DNA from: Streptomyces sp. NBC_01351
GTDB lineage: Bacteria > Actinomycetota > Actinomycetes > Streptomycetales > Streptomycetaceae
DNA length: 64,000 nucleotides
Assembly: GCF_036237315.1 (NCBI RefSeq)
Contig: NZ_CP108356.1
Span: 1,674,001-1,738,000 of the forward strand
Direction of reading: 5' to 3'
Positions within the stretch are counted from its first letter, which is position 1. Every line of letters starts with the position of its first letter. The notes under the pieces were generated by a model. It had not been told where the DNA came from. It worked only from the letters and a program-made list of their open reading frames with translations, and made no database searches. Position numbers and translations under genes: made by a program. Shown piece after piece: positions 33,196 through 41,191 of the stretch.

Positions 33196-34686
33196 TCAGT
33201 AGGGGCGGTCGTACGCGCGCAGGAGGAGGACGGCCGCGACGGTGGCCAGGGCGGGGAGGGTGGCGAAGCCCACGAGCATGCCGAGCTCCGCCGTCGCGGA
33301 CTGCTCGGCGGCGTGGCCGGTGCCGGAGGAGACGTAGCCGGAGAGCTGGAGGACCAGCCCGTAGAGGAAGGGGCCGAGGGCCACACCGAGGCCCTCGCCG
33401 GTCGTGAACACCCCTGACAGGACGCCTGCTTGGCGGCGTTCGGTGCGGGCGGTGTCGCGGGCGATGCAGTCCGGGAGCATCGCGTACAGGAAGAGCAGCT
33501 GACCGGCGTGACCGGTGCCGGCCAGCGCCATGCTGAGCAGTACCGCTCCTTCGGGCAGGACGGGGGCCGCGAGGAAGAGCAGGCAGCCGACGGCGAAGAG
33601 GGTGGAGGCGACGGTGTAGCCGCGGGGGCCGCGCAGGCGTTGCCAGAGGGGCATCGTGAGGAGGTTCGGGGCGACGAACGCGGCGACGAGGGCGCCGACT
33701 CCGGAGGAGTCGTGGAGCACGTGCTCGGCGAAGTACGGGGCCCCGGCCAGGAGGACGCCGGTGGCGACGGACTGCACGACGACGCAGCGCAGCAGGGCCA
33801 TGAAGGGCGGGTTGGAACGGGCGGCGGCGAACTGCTCGCGCAGGGTGGGTTCGTTGGCGGGGGTGGGGGTCGGGGTTGGGGCTGGGGTGGGGCCGGCCGC
33901 TGGGGTGAGGGCCGGGACGGGGGTGGGGACCGGGACGGGGGCGGAGGCCGAGGTGGGGACGGAGGCCGAGGTGCCGGTCGCCTTGCCGGTTCTGGTGGCG
34001 GCCGCGCCCTTTGCCGTGCCTGCGAACACCCAGAGGGCGCCGAGGGCGATGATCGTCGCGCCGAAGACCCCGACCCAGCGGTGCCCGGCGAGGCCGCCGC
34101 CCCCCGCTTCGACGAGGGCGGGCGCGACGCCGCCGGTGACGAGGGCCGCGACCCCGATGACGGCGACGCGGCCGCCGACCAGGCGCATGCGGTCCGCTTC
34201 GCGGTCGGCGAGCTCGGCGGGCATGGCGACGTACGGCACCTGGAAGAACGCGAAGGCGGTCGCGGTGAGCAGGTATCCGGCCGCGGTGAACCAGGCGCCG
34301 GCGGTGCCGGGCAGCGGGCCGGCGAAGGTCAGCGCGAAGGCCAGGGCCATGGCGAGTCCGCCGCCGAGGACGTACGGGCGGCGGGCGCCCCAGCGGGTCC
34401 TCGTACGGTCGCTGGCTCGGCCGACGAACGGGTTGAGCACGGCGTCCCAGGCCTTGGGCACGAACACGATCACCCCCGCCAGCGCGGCGCCGACCCCCAG
34501 GGTGTCCGTGAGGTACGGGAGCAGGAGCAGCCCGGGGAGGGTGGTGAACGTCCCTGTGACGAGCGACCCCGAGGCGTAGCCGAACCGCAGCCGACGCGTC
34601 ATCACACCGGGGTTGGGTCGGGGTGTCGGCGTGCCCGGCGGGGCGACCCGGGTGCGGGCGGTCCCGGTGATGGCCATCGGGGGCAT
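33196..34686 (-). CDS. MFS transporter of the GPH/MelB type
   Basis: A 496-residue transporter with about twelve helices. The loop segment DAVLNPFVGRASDRTRTRWGARRPYVLGGG between helices 2 and 3 is the signature of the glycoside-pentoside-hexuronide:cation symporter family. The central cytoplasmic loop carries a 50-residue low-complexity insert of Ala/Pro/Thr/Val dipeptides (SASAPVPVPTPVP ... TPTPTPANEP), unusual for the family. The start is ATG 34686 or 34677; GGAGGAAGG precedes both. The gene lies between the HypE-like gene and the start of the biosynthetic cluster, so it could be the product exporter or unrelated. Confidence 0.82.
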   Translation of the reverse strand: MPPMAITGTARTRVAPPGTPTPRPNPGVMTRRLRFGYASGSLVTGTFTTLPGLLLLPYLTDTLGVGAALAGVIVFVPKAWDAVLNPFVGRASDRTRTRWGARRPYVLGGGLAMALAFALTFAGPLPGTAGAWFTAAGYLLTATAFAFFQVPYVAMPAELADREADRMRLVGGRVAVIGVAALVTGGVAPALVEAGGGGLAGHRWVGVFGATIIALGALWVFAGTAKGAAATRTGKATGTSASVPTSASAPVPVPTPVPALTPAAGPTPAPTPTPTPANEPTLREQFAAARSNPPFMALLRCVVVQSVATGVLLAGAPYFAEHVLHDSSGVGALVAAFVAPNLLTMPLWQRLRGPRGYTVASTLFAVGCLLFLAAPVLPEGAVLLSMALAGTGHAGQLLFLYAMLPDCIARDTARTERRQAGVLSGVFTTGEGLGVALGPFLYGLVLQLSGYVSSGTGHAAEQSATAELGMLVGFATLPALATVAAVLLLRAYDRPY

Positions 34687-34707
34687 CCTTCCTCCACGGT
34701 ACGGAAG

Positions 34708-34746
34708 GCCCCGCCCCGGGGCTGGGGGATGTCCCGGGGGCGGGGC
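34708..34746 (-). terminator. Strong GC hairpin in the leader of the MFS gene
   Basis: Arms GCCCCGCCCCGGG and CCCGGGGGCGGGGC pair almost perfectly around a 12-base loop, about 22 bp upstream of the MFS start. As it lies upstream, it may be an attenuator or the end of a transcript arriving from the right. Confidence 0.5.
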
Positions 34747-35064
34747 TCTCGTGAAGGAGCGTGCCTGCGGGCGCATGTACGCGGCTAAAGCCCTTCGGCC
34801 GGAGACCGTGGGGGTCGGCGGCGGGGGCGATGCCGACGGGTACGGCCGACGGGCACGGTCCGACAGGCCGGCCGGGACCCAGGGCTTGGACGGGCACACG
34901 CCCCTCGCCCCGGGGAAAGGGCGCCGATGCCTTACGGGGCTCCGCAAGGGGCCTCCTGCCTTCGGGTCCGGAGCCGGGAGTCGGGGCAGGGACCGGAGCC
35001 AGGACCATGATCGACCAGTGGCGTCCGGGGACGGCCGACAGGCCGTGGCCGTCAGGCCGTGGCC
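34747..35064. other. Interval with no recognised feature
   Basis: About 320 bp between the MFS leader hairpin and a small minus-strand gene. Frames are open but show no protein-like pattern. Confidence 0.4.
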
Positions 35065-35337
35065 TCAGTCGTACAGCTCGCCGTCGTCGCCCTGGACCCG
35101 GGCCCCGCCGCCCAAGGCGCGTGCGACGCTCCGGAGCACGGCGAGGGCGGCCGGGTCCGGGTTCTTGGCGACGATCCGGCCGTCGCGCCAGTCCATCCAT
35201 GCGCCGTCCGGAACCGTGCGGTTGGGCCGGGGGCGGGTGCGGTGGGGCAGGCCCAGTTCGCGGCCGTGCACCTTTATGCCATGCACCTTGTGGACACCGG
35301 GGGCGGGTGGCTGGGGCTTGGCGGGGCGCTTCACCAT
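35065..35337 (-). CDS. Small hypothetical protein
   Basis: A 90-residue basic-then-acidic protein. The N-terminal half is Pro/His/Arg-rich (KRPAKPQPPAPGVHKVHG). The C-terminal half has a compact, conserved-looking region: VPDGAWMDWRDGRIVAKNPDPAALAVLRSVARALGGGARVQGDDGELYD. The start is uncertain: ATG 35337 is used, but ATG 35361 would overlap the start codon of the divergent AfsA-like gene. No family recognised. Confidence 0.5.
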   Translation of the reverse strand: MVKRPAKPQPPAPGVHKVHGIKVHGRELGLPHRTRPRPNRTVPDGAWMDWRDGRIVAKNPDPAALAVLRSVARALGGGARVQGDDGELYD

Positions 35338-35359
35338 GGGCCGAGACAAGGAGAGGGAC

Positions 35360-36385
35360 ATGACAGTCGACAACCGCACGACCTCGGCTCCCGCCATCCA
35401 TGGACACGCGGCACTGGCAACGGCAACGGCGGCATCGGTGGCGCAGCATCTGATCCACCGGCCGCCCGCGCGGGCCTACTACGCCCTCGACGCGCCCAGT
35501 CTGGGCGAGGAGAACTTCACCCTCGTCGGCGAGACCCCCGTCACCCACCCGCTCTTCAACGACGGACCCGGGTACTTCCACGACCTCCAGATCGCGACCG
35601 GCACCGTGCGCGAGATCGGCGAGTTCGTCGGGCACCGCTACTTCGGCGTGCCCGAGGACCGGCCCGGGCTGTTCTACCGGTTCGCGCTCGACCTCACCGA
35701 TCTCTCCGCCTGGCGGACGGACCGCGCCGGCGGGCGCGCCGTGGCCATGGAGACGCACATCCGGGCCCGGCCCGCGAACGTGGTCGCCGAGGTGCCGCGC
35801 GGGCTCGACTTCCACCTGGAAGTGACCATCGACGGGCGTCCCTGCGCGACGGGTGCGGCCGGGCTGGTCTTCCTCATGCCGAAGCTGTACCGCAAGCACG
35901 TGGAGCACTCCCGTCAGGCCATGCGTGCCGCGCCCGAGCTCGACGACGCTCCGGACGGGCCGCCGCGGCCGGCGGAGGCAGCCGAAGTGAGCCGGTACGC
36001 CGACGAGAACGTCGTGATCAGCGAGCCCACCGACGCCTCCCGCGGCCGGATCAGCACCTGGGTGCTGTCCGCGCCGGTCAGCCCCGTGTTCGAGGGCGCG
36101 GCCGGGCAGTTCTCCGGCCTGCACCTGCTGGAGGCGCTGCGCCAGACCTCGCTGCTGACCGCGGGCCGCATGCACGGGCTCGACCCGGCGCGGAGCACGC
36201 TCGGGGCCTGCCAGGTGCACTTCCGCGGGCAGGCTGAGCGCGATCTGCCGCTGCGGTGCGTCGCGGTGGCCGGTCCGCTGGGCCGGGACTCCGAGGGCCG
36301 GCCGACGGTGCCGGTCACGTTGACGTTGACCCAGCGGCGGCGTGCGGTGGCCGAGGCCCGTACTTCCGTCGTCCAGGACTACTGA
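35360..36385 (+). CDS. AfsA-related hotdog-domain protein
   Basis: A 341-residue protein with two hotdog-like halves. The first includes LVGETPVTHPLFNDGPGYFHDLQIATGTVREIGEFVGHRYFGVP; the second includes GQFSGLHLLEALRQTSLLTAGRMHGLD, similar to the LLLEVxRQA segment of AfsA. AfsA proteins condense a beta-ketoacyl unit with dihydroxyacetone phosphate to start gamma-butyrolactone autoregulator synthesis, although some AfsA-like proteins act inside biosynthetic pathways. GGAGAGG precedes ATG 35360. The SARP gene starts four bases after its stop, making it the first gene of a four-gene operon. Confidence 0.62.
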   Translation: MTVDNRTTSAPAIHGHAALATATAASVAQHLIHRPPARAYYALDAPSLGEENFTLVGETPVTHPLFNDGPGYFHDLQIATGTVREIGEFVGHRYFGVPEDRPGLFYRFALDLTDLSAWRTDRAGGRAVAMETHIRARPANVVAEVPRGLDFHLEVTIDGRPCATGAAGLVFLMPKLYRKHVEHSRQAMRAAPELDDAPDGPPRPAEAAEVSRYADENVVISEPTDASRGRISTWVLSAPVSPVFEGAAGQFSGLHLLEALRQTSLLTAGRMHGLDPARSTLGACQVHFRGQAERDLPLRCVAVAGPLGRDSEGRPTVPVTLTLTQRRRAVAEARTSVVQDY

Positions 36386-36389
36386 GTAC

Positions 36390-38972
36390 GTGAGCACGGT
36401 GCGTTTCGGGATCCTGGGCCCGCTGGAAATCACCGGCGGAGCCCCGCAGGCCGCCAAGCTGCGGGTCGTCCTCGGGACGCTGCTGGTCCGTGCGAACGAA
36501 GTCGTGTCGGTGGACACGCTGATCGACGAGCTGTGGCCGGAAGCTCCTCCGCGCACGGCGACGACGACGCTCCAGGTGTACGTGTCCCACCTGCGCAAGT
36601 CGCTCCGGGCGGCGGATCCGCACGACGGCCGGGAGGTACTGGTCACGCGGCGCCCCGGCTACCTGCTGCAGGTCGGGGCGGGCGAGCTCGATGCCGGCTC
36701 CTTCGATGAGCTGGCCCGGCGCGGCCACCGGGCGCTGCTGGCCGGGGACTTCGCCGCCGCGGCCGATCTGCAGCGGCGCGCGCTCGCGCTGTGGCGGGGG
36801 CCCCTGCTGTCGGACACCCCGCACGGGCCGCTCCTCGACGGTGCGGCGGTCCGGCTCGGCGAGGCGCGCACGACGGTGCTCGACGAACGGGTCCGGGCCG
36901 AATTGCACCTGGGGATGCATCGCGAACTCGTGGCGGAACTACAGGAGTTGGTGGCGGAGCATCCGCTGCACGAGGAGTTCCACGCGCACCTGATGGTGGC
37001 GCTGTACCGGTGCGGGCGGCAGGCGGAGGCGCTGCGGGTGTTCGCGCTGCTGCGGCAGACCCTGGTGGAGGAGCTCGGCATCGAGCCGGGCCCGCACTCC
37101 CGGCAGCTCCAGCGGCGCATTCTGGAGGGCGATCCCGAGCTGGCGCGTGCGGGGGAACGCGAGACGGTGGTCGGGGGCGAAGGGCCTTCCCACGTAGGTG
37201 CGGCAGGTGGCGCCGATCTGGGTCCGCTGCCGGCGTCCGACCCCTGGTTCACCGGTCGGGGTACGGAACTCGATGAGTTGGAAGGGCTGTTGCGCGGCGC
37301 GGCGGCCGCCTGGGCGGGTGGCGGCGGTGGCGGTGGCGGGCGGATCGCCGTCACCGGTATGCCGGGTGCCGGCAAGACGGCGCTGGCGGTCGAGGCCGCG
37401 CACCGGGTGGCCGACGCCTTCCCCGGCGGCGTGTACTTCACGGACCTGCGGCACGGGGCCGGGGGCGGGCTGCCTCCGCGCGGGCCGGGTGCTGCGGTCG
37501 CCGGCGGCCCCGGTCCCGGCTCCCCGGCGTTGGTGGTGGTGGACGGGGTGAGTTCCGAGGCCCAGGTACGTCCCCTGCTGGCGCTGGGTCATGCCGTGCT
37601 GCTCACCGCGCGCCGCGTGCCCGCCGGGCTTCCCGGGCTGCGCGTGGTGGTGCTCGGGCCCTGGCACCCCCGGGAGGCGCGGCGGCTCGCCGGGCTGTTC
37701 GGCGGGCACGGCGGAGCACGGGGCGATGCGCGGGGTGGCGCCCGCGCCGAGCCCGAGGTGGTCGCTGCCGTCGCCGAACTGTGCGGGCGGCTCCCCCTCG
37801 CCGTACGGGCCGCCGCCGCCCAGCTCGCGGCCCGGCCGCACTGGACGCCGGCCACCCTCGCCGAGCGGCTGCGCGGGGAGGACGGGCGGCTGGACGTGTT
37901 GCGCAGCGGCGATGTGGACGTACGGGCCCGGCTCATGGAGGCGTACGCGTCCTGTCCCGCCGAGCGGCGGCGGGAGTTCCGCCTGCTGTCGGTGCTGCCG
38001 CCGGGCCGGTTCGGCGCCCGGCAGGCCGCCGCCGCGCTGGACCTGGGCGAGGCCCGCGCGCTCGGCTCCCTCGAAGCCCTGGCGGACGAACGGTTGGTGG
38101 AGGCGTCGGACCGGGGCTCGTGGCGGCTCCCGGAGCTGCTGCGGCTGCTCGCGGTGGAGCGGCTGGCCGAGGAGGAGGCCCCGGAGGTCGCGCGGGCCGT
38201 GGCGCTGCGGGTGTGCCGGGCGTACGCGGAGGCCGCGGAAGCCGCGGTGGAGGCCGGACGCGTACCGGAGCCCGGCGCGGCCGGTCTCGTACGGCTGGCA
38301 CGCACCGCGTACGACGCCGGCCTGTGGGAGCTGACGGTACGGCTGACGGACGCGGGCGGCGGGTGGGCGTCGCAGGTCGACGCGGAAACCGAAGAGGCCT
38401 GCTACACGCTGGGGTTGGACGCCGCACGGCGGTACGGGGACCGCTGCGCGCAGGCGCGGATGCTGCGCTCGCTCGGGGAACTCGCCTGGCGCTATCGGCG
38501 TTTGGGGCGCGCGCAGGAGCTCTTCGCCGAGGCCCTGGAACGGGCCCGGGAGGCCGGCGACGAGGAGGAGGCGGGCCGCGCGCTGGTCGGGCTGGCCGAA
38601 CTGCGCCTGGACCGCGGGGCGACCGTGGAGGCGGCCGCCCTGCTGGAACCGGCGCTGGCCGCGCTGGCGGCACCGGGCCGCACACGGGGCCGCTACGAGG
38701 CGAGCCGGGCGCGGGCGCTGGTGGCCCTGGCCCAGGAGGGGCCGGAGTCGGCCCGGGTCTGGTTCGACGAGTGCCTGCGCCTGGCGGGCACGCTGCGCGA
38801 CCACCGCCTGGAGACGTACACGAAGCGCGCCCTGCGCAGCCTCGGGGCGGGGAGCGTCGGGCCGGCGGCCGGTGGCGTGTGGGCCGTGGAGGCTCGGCCC
38901 GGGGTTTGGCGGATCTGTTCGGGTGGGCTCTTCGGTGGGTCGCCCCTTACCTACGGAGAACCATGGCGGTAG
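36390..38972 (+). CDS. SARP-family transcriptional activator with ATPase domain
   Basis: An 860-residue regulator. Residues 1-~95 form the OmpR-like DNA-binding domain (VRFGILGPLEITGGAPQAAKLRVVLGTLLVRANEVVSVDTLIDELWPEAPPRTATTTLQVYVSHLRKSL). Residues ~100-250 are the bacterial transcriptional activation domain (LALWRGPLLSDTPHGP ... LHEEFHAHLMVALYRCGRQAEALRVFALLRQTLVEELGIEPGP). An NB-ARC-like ATPase follows, with Walker A VTGMPGAGKTALAVEAA near residue 327, and then TPR-like helices. SARPs of this size activate antibiotic clusters. GTG 36390 is the start. Its end overlaps the next regulator by ten bases. Confidence 0.9.
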   Translation: MSTVRFGILGPLEITGGAPQAAKLRVVLGTLLVRANEVVSVDTLIDELWPEAPPRTATTTLQVYVSHLRKSLRAADPHDGREVLVTRRPGYLLQVGAGELDAGSFDELARRGHRALLAGDFAAAADLQRRALALWRGPLLSDTPHGPLLDGAAVRLGEARTTVLDERVRAELHLGMHRELVAELQELVAEHPLHEEFHAHLMVALYRCGRQAEALRVFALLRQTLVEELGIEPGPHSRQLQRRILEGDPELARAGERETVVGGEGPSHVGAAGGADLGPLPASDPWFTGRGTELDELEGLLRGAAAAWAGGGGGGGGRIAVTGMPGAGKTALAVEAAHRVADAFPGGVYFTDLRHGAGGGLPPRGPGAAVAGGPGPGSPALVVVDGVSSEAQVRPLLALGHAVLLTARRVPAGLPGLRVVVLGPWHPREARRLAGLFGGHGGARGDARGGARAEPEVVAAVAELCGRLPLAVRAAAAQLAARPHWTPATLAERLRGEDGRLDVLRSGDVDVRARLMEAYASCPAERRREFRLLSVLPPGRFGARQAAAALDLGEARALGSLEALADERLVEASDRGSWRLPELLRLLAVERLAEEEAPEVARAVALRVCRAYAEAAEAAVEAGRVPEPGAAGLVRLARTAYDAGLWELTVRLTDAGGGWASQVDAETEEACYTLGLDAARRYGDRCAQARMLRSLGELAWRYRRLGRAQELFAEALERAREAGDEEEAGRALVGLAELRLDRGATVEAAALLEPALAALAAPGRTRGRYEASRARALVALAQEGPESARVWFDECLRLAGTLRDHRLETYTKRALRSLGAGSVGPAAGGVWAVEARPGVWRICSGGLFGGSPLTYGEPWR

Positions 38973-41191
38973 CGCTCAGTCCGCGGACGGAGCTCGTCGG
39001 CCGGGAGCTCGAAGTCGCCGCGTTGCGGGAGCGGTTGCGGGATCCGGCGGTGCGGCTGGTGACGGTGACCGGGCGGGCCGGTGTGGGCAAGTCCCGGCTG
39101 GTCGGGGAAGTCGTACGGGAGATCGGCGCGGAGTTCGAACGGGTGGAGGTGCTCGACGCGGCCGCGGTCGGCCAGGAGCAGCGGTGGGTCGAGGCCGCGC
39201 GGGGGGCCGGGGGCGGCGGGCGGGTGCTGCTGGTGCTCGACGGGTGTGATCACGAGGCGCGGGGGGCCGCCGCCGGGGCCGTCGTGGCGCTCGCCGGTGA
39301 GGCGCGGGTCGTGGTGCTCGCGACGGCCGTGGAGCCGCTCGGGGTGTACGGGGAGCAGTTGCTGTCGCTCGCGCCCTTGCCCGTACCCGGTGACGGTGCC
39401 GGGGAGGGGCAGGGGGAGGGCGAGCTGCATGAGGTGGCATCCGTGGCGTTGTTCGTGCGGCGGGCACGGGACGCGGATCCTTCGTTCGCGCTGACCCTGG
39501 AGAACGCCGGGGCCGTCGCGGAGATCTGCCTGCTGCTGGGCGGACTGCCGCTCGCGCTCGAACTCGCCGCGCTGCGCATGCGGTTGCTGCCGCCGCACCT
39601 GCTGTCCGCCCGGTTGCGCGGCGGCCGTACGACGGTGCTCGCAGGCGGTCCGGCGAACGCCCCCGAGCGGCACCGTTCGCTCGCCTCGCTCGCCGAGTGG
39701 AGCTGCCGCGGCCTGGAGCCGGCTGCCCGCGCCCTGCTGCGTCGGCTCTCGGTGTACGAGCCGGGATTCGGTCTGGCCGCGGCCGGGCTCGCGGACGAGG
39801 AGGGTCTCGAGCCGCTGATGGACCGCGGGCTGCTCGCCGTGGTCGGTGAGGAACACGGCGAGCTGCGGCTGGCGGTGCCCGAGCCCGTACGGTCCTATGC
39901 GCGCGCCGAGTTGGCGGAGGCGGGCGGTGAGGCCGCGGCGCTGGACGCGCACGCCGAGCGGTACCGGCGGCTGGTGGCCGCCGCGCTGCCGGGGCTGGCC
40001 GGGACCGGGCAGGACCGGCTGCTGCGGGACTCGGCGGCCGAGGGCGCGAACGTGCTCGCGGCGCTGCGGCGGCTGCGCGACCGGGGCGACGGGGAGGCGG
40101 CCGCGGCCCTGGTGCTGGGCTGCCACCTGCCGTGGCTGGCGCAGGGGCGGCTGCGGGAGGGGCTGGAGTGGTGCGACGCGGTGGCCGAGGGCGGCGGTCA
40201 GCCGCTCCCGGAGGCTCTGCGGGCCCGACTGGCCGACCTGTCCGGGGTGTTCGCGCTGGCCCTGGGTGATCCCCAGGAGGCCGTACGCCGCCACCGGCGC
40301 GCGCTCGCGCTCGGCAAGAGCGTGGGCGACCGCCGGCAGAACGCGCTCGCTTCCACCCGGCTCGGCACGGCCCTGCTGAGGTCCGGCGACGCTCCGGGGG
40401 CGCGGGCGGTGCTGGTGACCGCGTTCAGCGCACTGGCGACGATGGGTGTCACCGGGGGCACGGCCGAGGCGGCGGCCTCGCTCGCCGCCGCCCTGCGCGC
40501 CGAGGGTGACCGGCGCAAGGCGGTGGAGATGCTGGAGCGGGCCGAGGAGACCTTCCGGCGGGTCCGGGACGGCCGCGGCCTGGCGGGTGCGCTGCGGACG
40601 GCCGCCGCGATGGCGCTGGAGGGCGACGAGCCGGACCGGGCGGAGGCTTCGCTGCGGGAGGCGCTGCGGCTGTACGGGTCCGTCGACGAACGGACCGAAC
40701 TGCCGGGCGTTCTGGAGGAGTTCGCCCTGCTGCTGCTCCGCACCTCGCCGGCGCAGCGGCCGCGCGCGGTACGACTGCTGGCCGCGGCGGACTCCTTGCG
40801 CGGGGAGACCGGCGCCGAGGTGCCGCAAGAGTGGCGCTCCGAGGCCGAGCGGGCCCGTACGGAACTGAGCTCCCGGCTGGACTGGACCGATTTCGCCACC
40901 GCGTGGGCGGAGGGAGTGCGGATGACGGCGCCGATGGCGATGGCGGAGGCCTTGTCGGCGCCCGCGCCCTCGCGCCGCCCGGCGGCCGGTTCGGCGGCCG
41001 AGGCCCAGTCGCTCACCCCGCGCCAGGTCCAGGTGGCGCTGCTGGTGTCGGAAGGGCTGACCAATCGTCACATCGCGGCCCGGCTGGACATTTCGGAGTG
41101 GACCGTGGTCAACCACGTCCGCCAGGTGATGCGCCGGCTCGGCTGCACCTCGCGGGTGCAGGTGGCCGGGGCGGTGGGCCGATGGGCCTGA
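38963..41191 (+). CDS. ATPase-TPR regulator with C-terminal LuxR helix-turn-helix
   Basis: A 742-residue regulator. An N-terminal NB-ARC/AAA domain has Walker A VTGRAGVGKSRLVGEVV near residue 35 and the Walker B-like LLVLDGCDHEA. The middle has TPR-like helices (ALALGKSVGDRRQNALASTRLGTALLRSGD...). The LuxR-type helix-turn-helix is at the C-terminus: SLTPRQVQVALLVSEGLTNRHIAARLDISEWTVVNHVRQVMRRLGCTSRVQVAGAV. It is related to AfsR/LAL-type regulators. ATG 38963 has GGAG upstream and lies within the end of the SARP gene; the next gene overlaps its stop by ten bases, so all four genes are co-translated. Confidence 0.9.
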   Translation: MAVALSPRTELVGRELEVAALRERLRDPAVRLVTVTGRAGVGKSRLVGEVVREIGAEFERVEVLDAAAVGQEQRWVEAARGAGGGGRVLLVLDGCDHEARGAAAGAVVALAGEARVVVLATAVEPLGVYGEQLLSLAPLPVPGDGAGEGQGEGELHEVASVALFVRRARDADPSFALTLENAGAVAEICLLLGGLPLALELAALRMRLLPPHLLSARLRGGRTTVLAGGPANAPERHRSLASLAEWSCRGLEPAARALLRRLSVYEPGFGLAAAGLADEEGLEPLMDRGLLAVVGEEHGELRLAVPEPVRSYARAELAEAGGEAAALDAHAERYRRLVAAALPGLAGTGQDRLLRDSAAEGANVLAALRRLRDRGDGEAAAALVLGCHLPWLAQGRLREGLEWCDAVAEGGGQPLPEALRARLADLSGVFALALGDPQEAVRRHRRALALGKSVGDRRQNALASTRLGTALLRSGDAPGARAVLVTAFSALATMGVTGGTAEAAASLAAALRAEGDRRKAVEMLERAEETFRRVRDGRGLAGALRTAAAMALEGDEPDRAEASLREALRLYGSVDERTELPGVLEEFALLLLRTSPAQRPRAVRLLAAADSLRGETGAEVPQEWRSEAERARTELSSRLDWTDFATAWAEGVRMTAPMAMAEALSAPAPSRRPAAGSAAEAQSLTPRQVQVALLVSEGLTNRHIAARLDISEWTVVNHVRQVMRRLGCTSRVQVAGAVGRWA

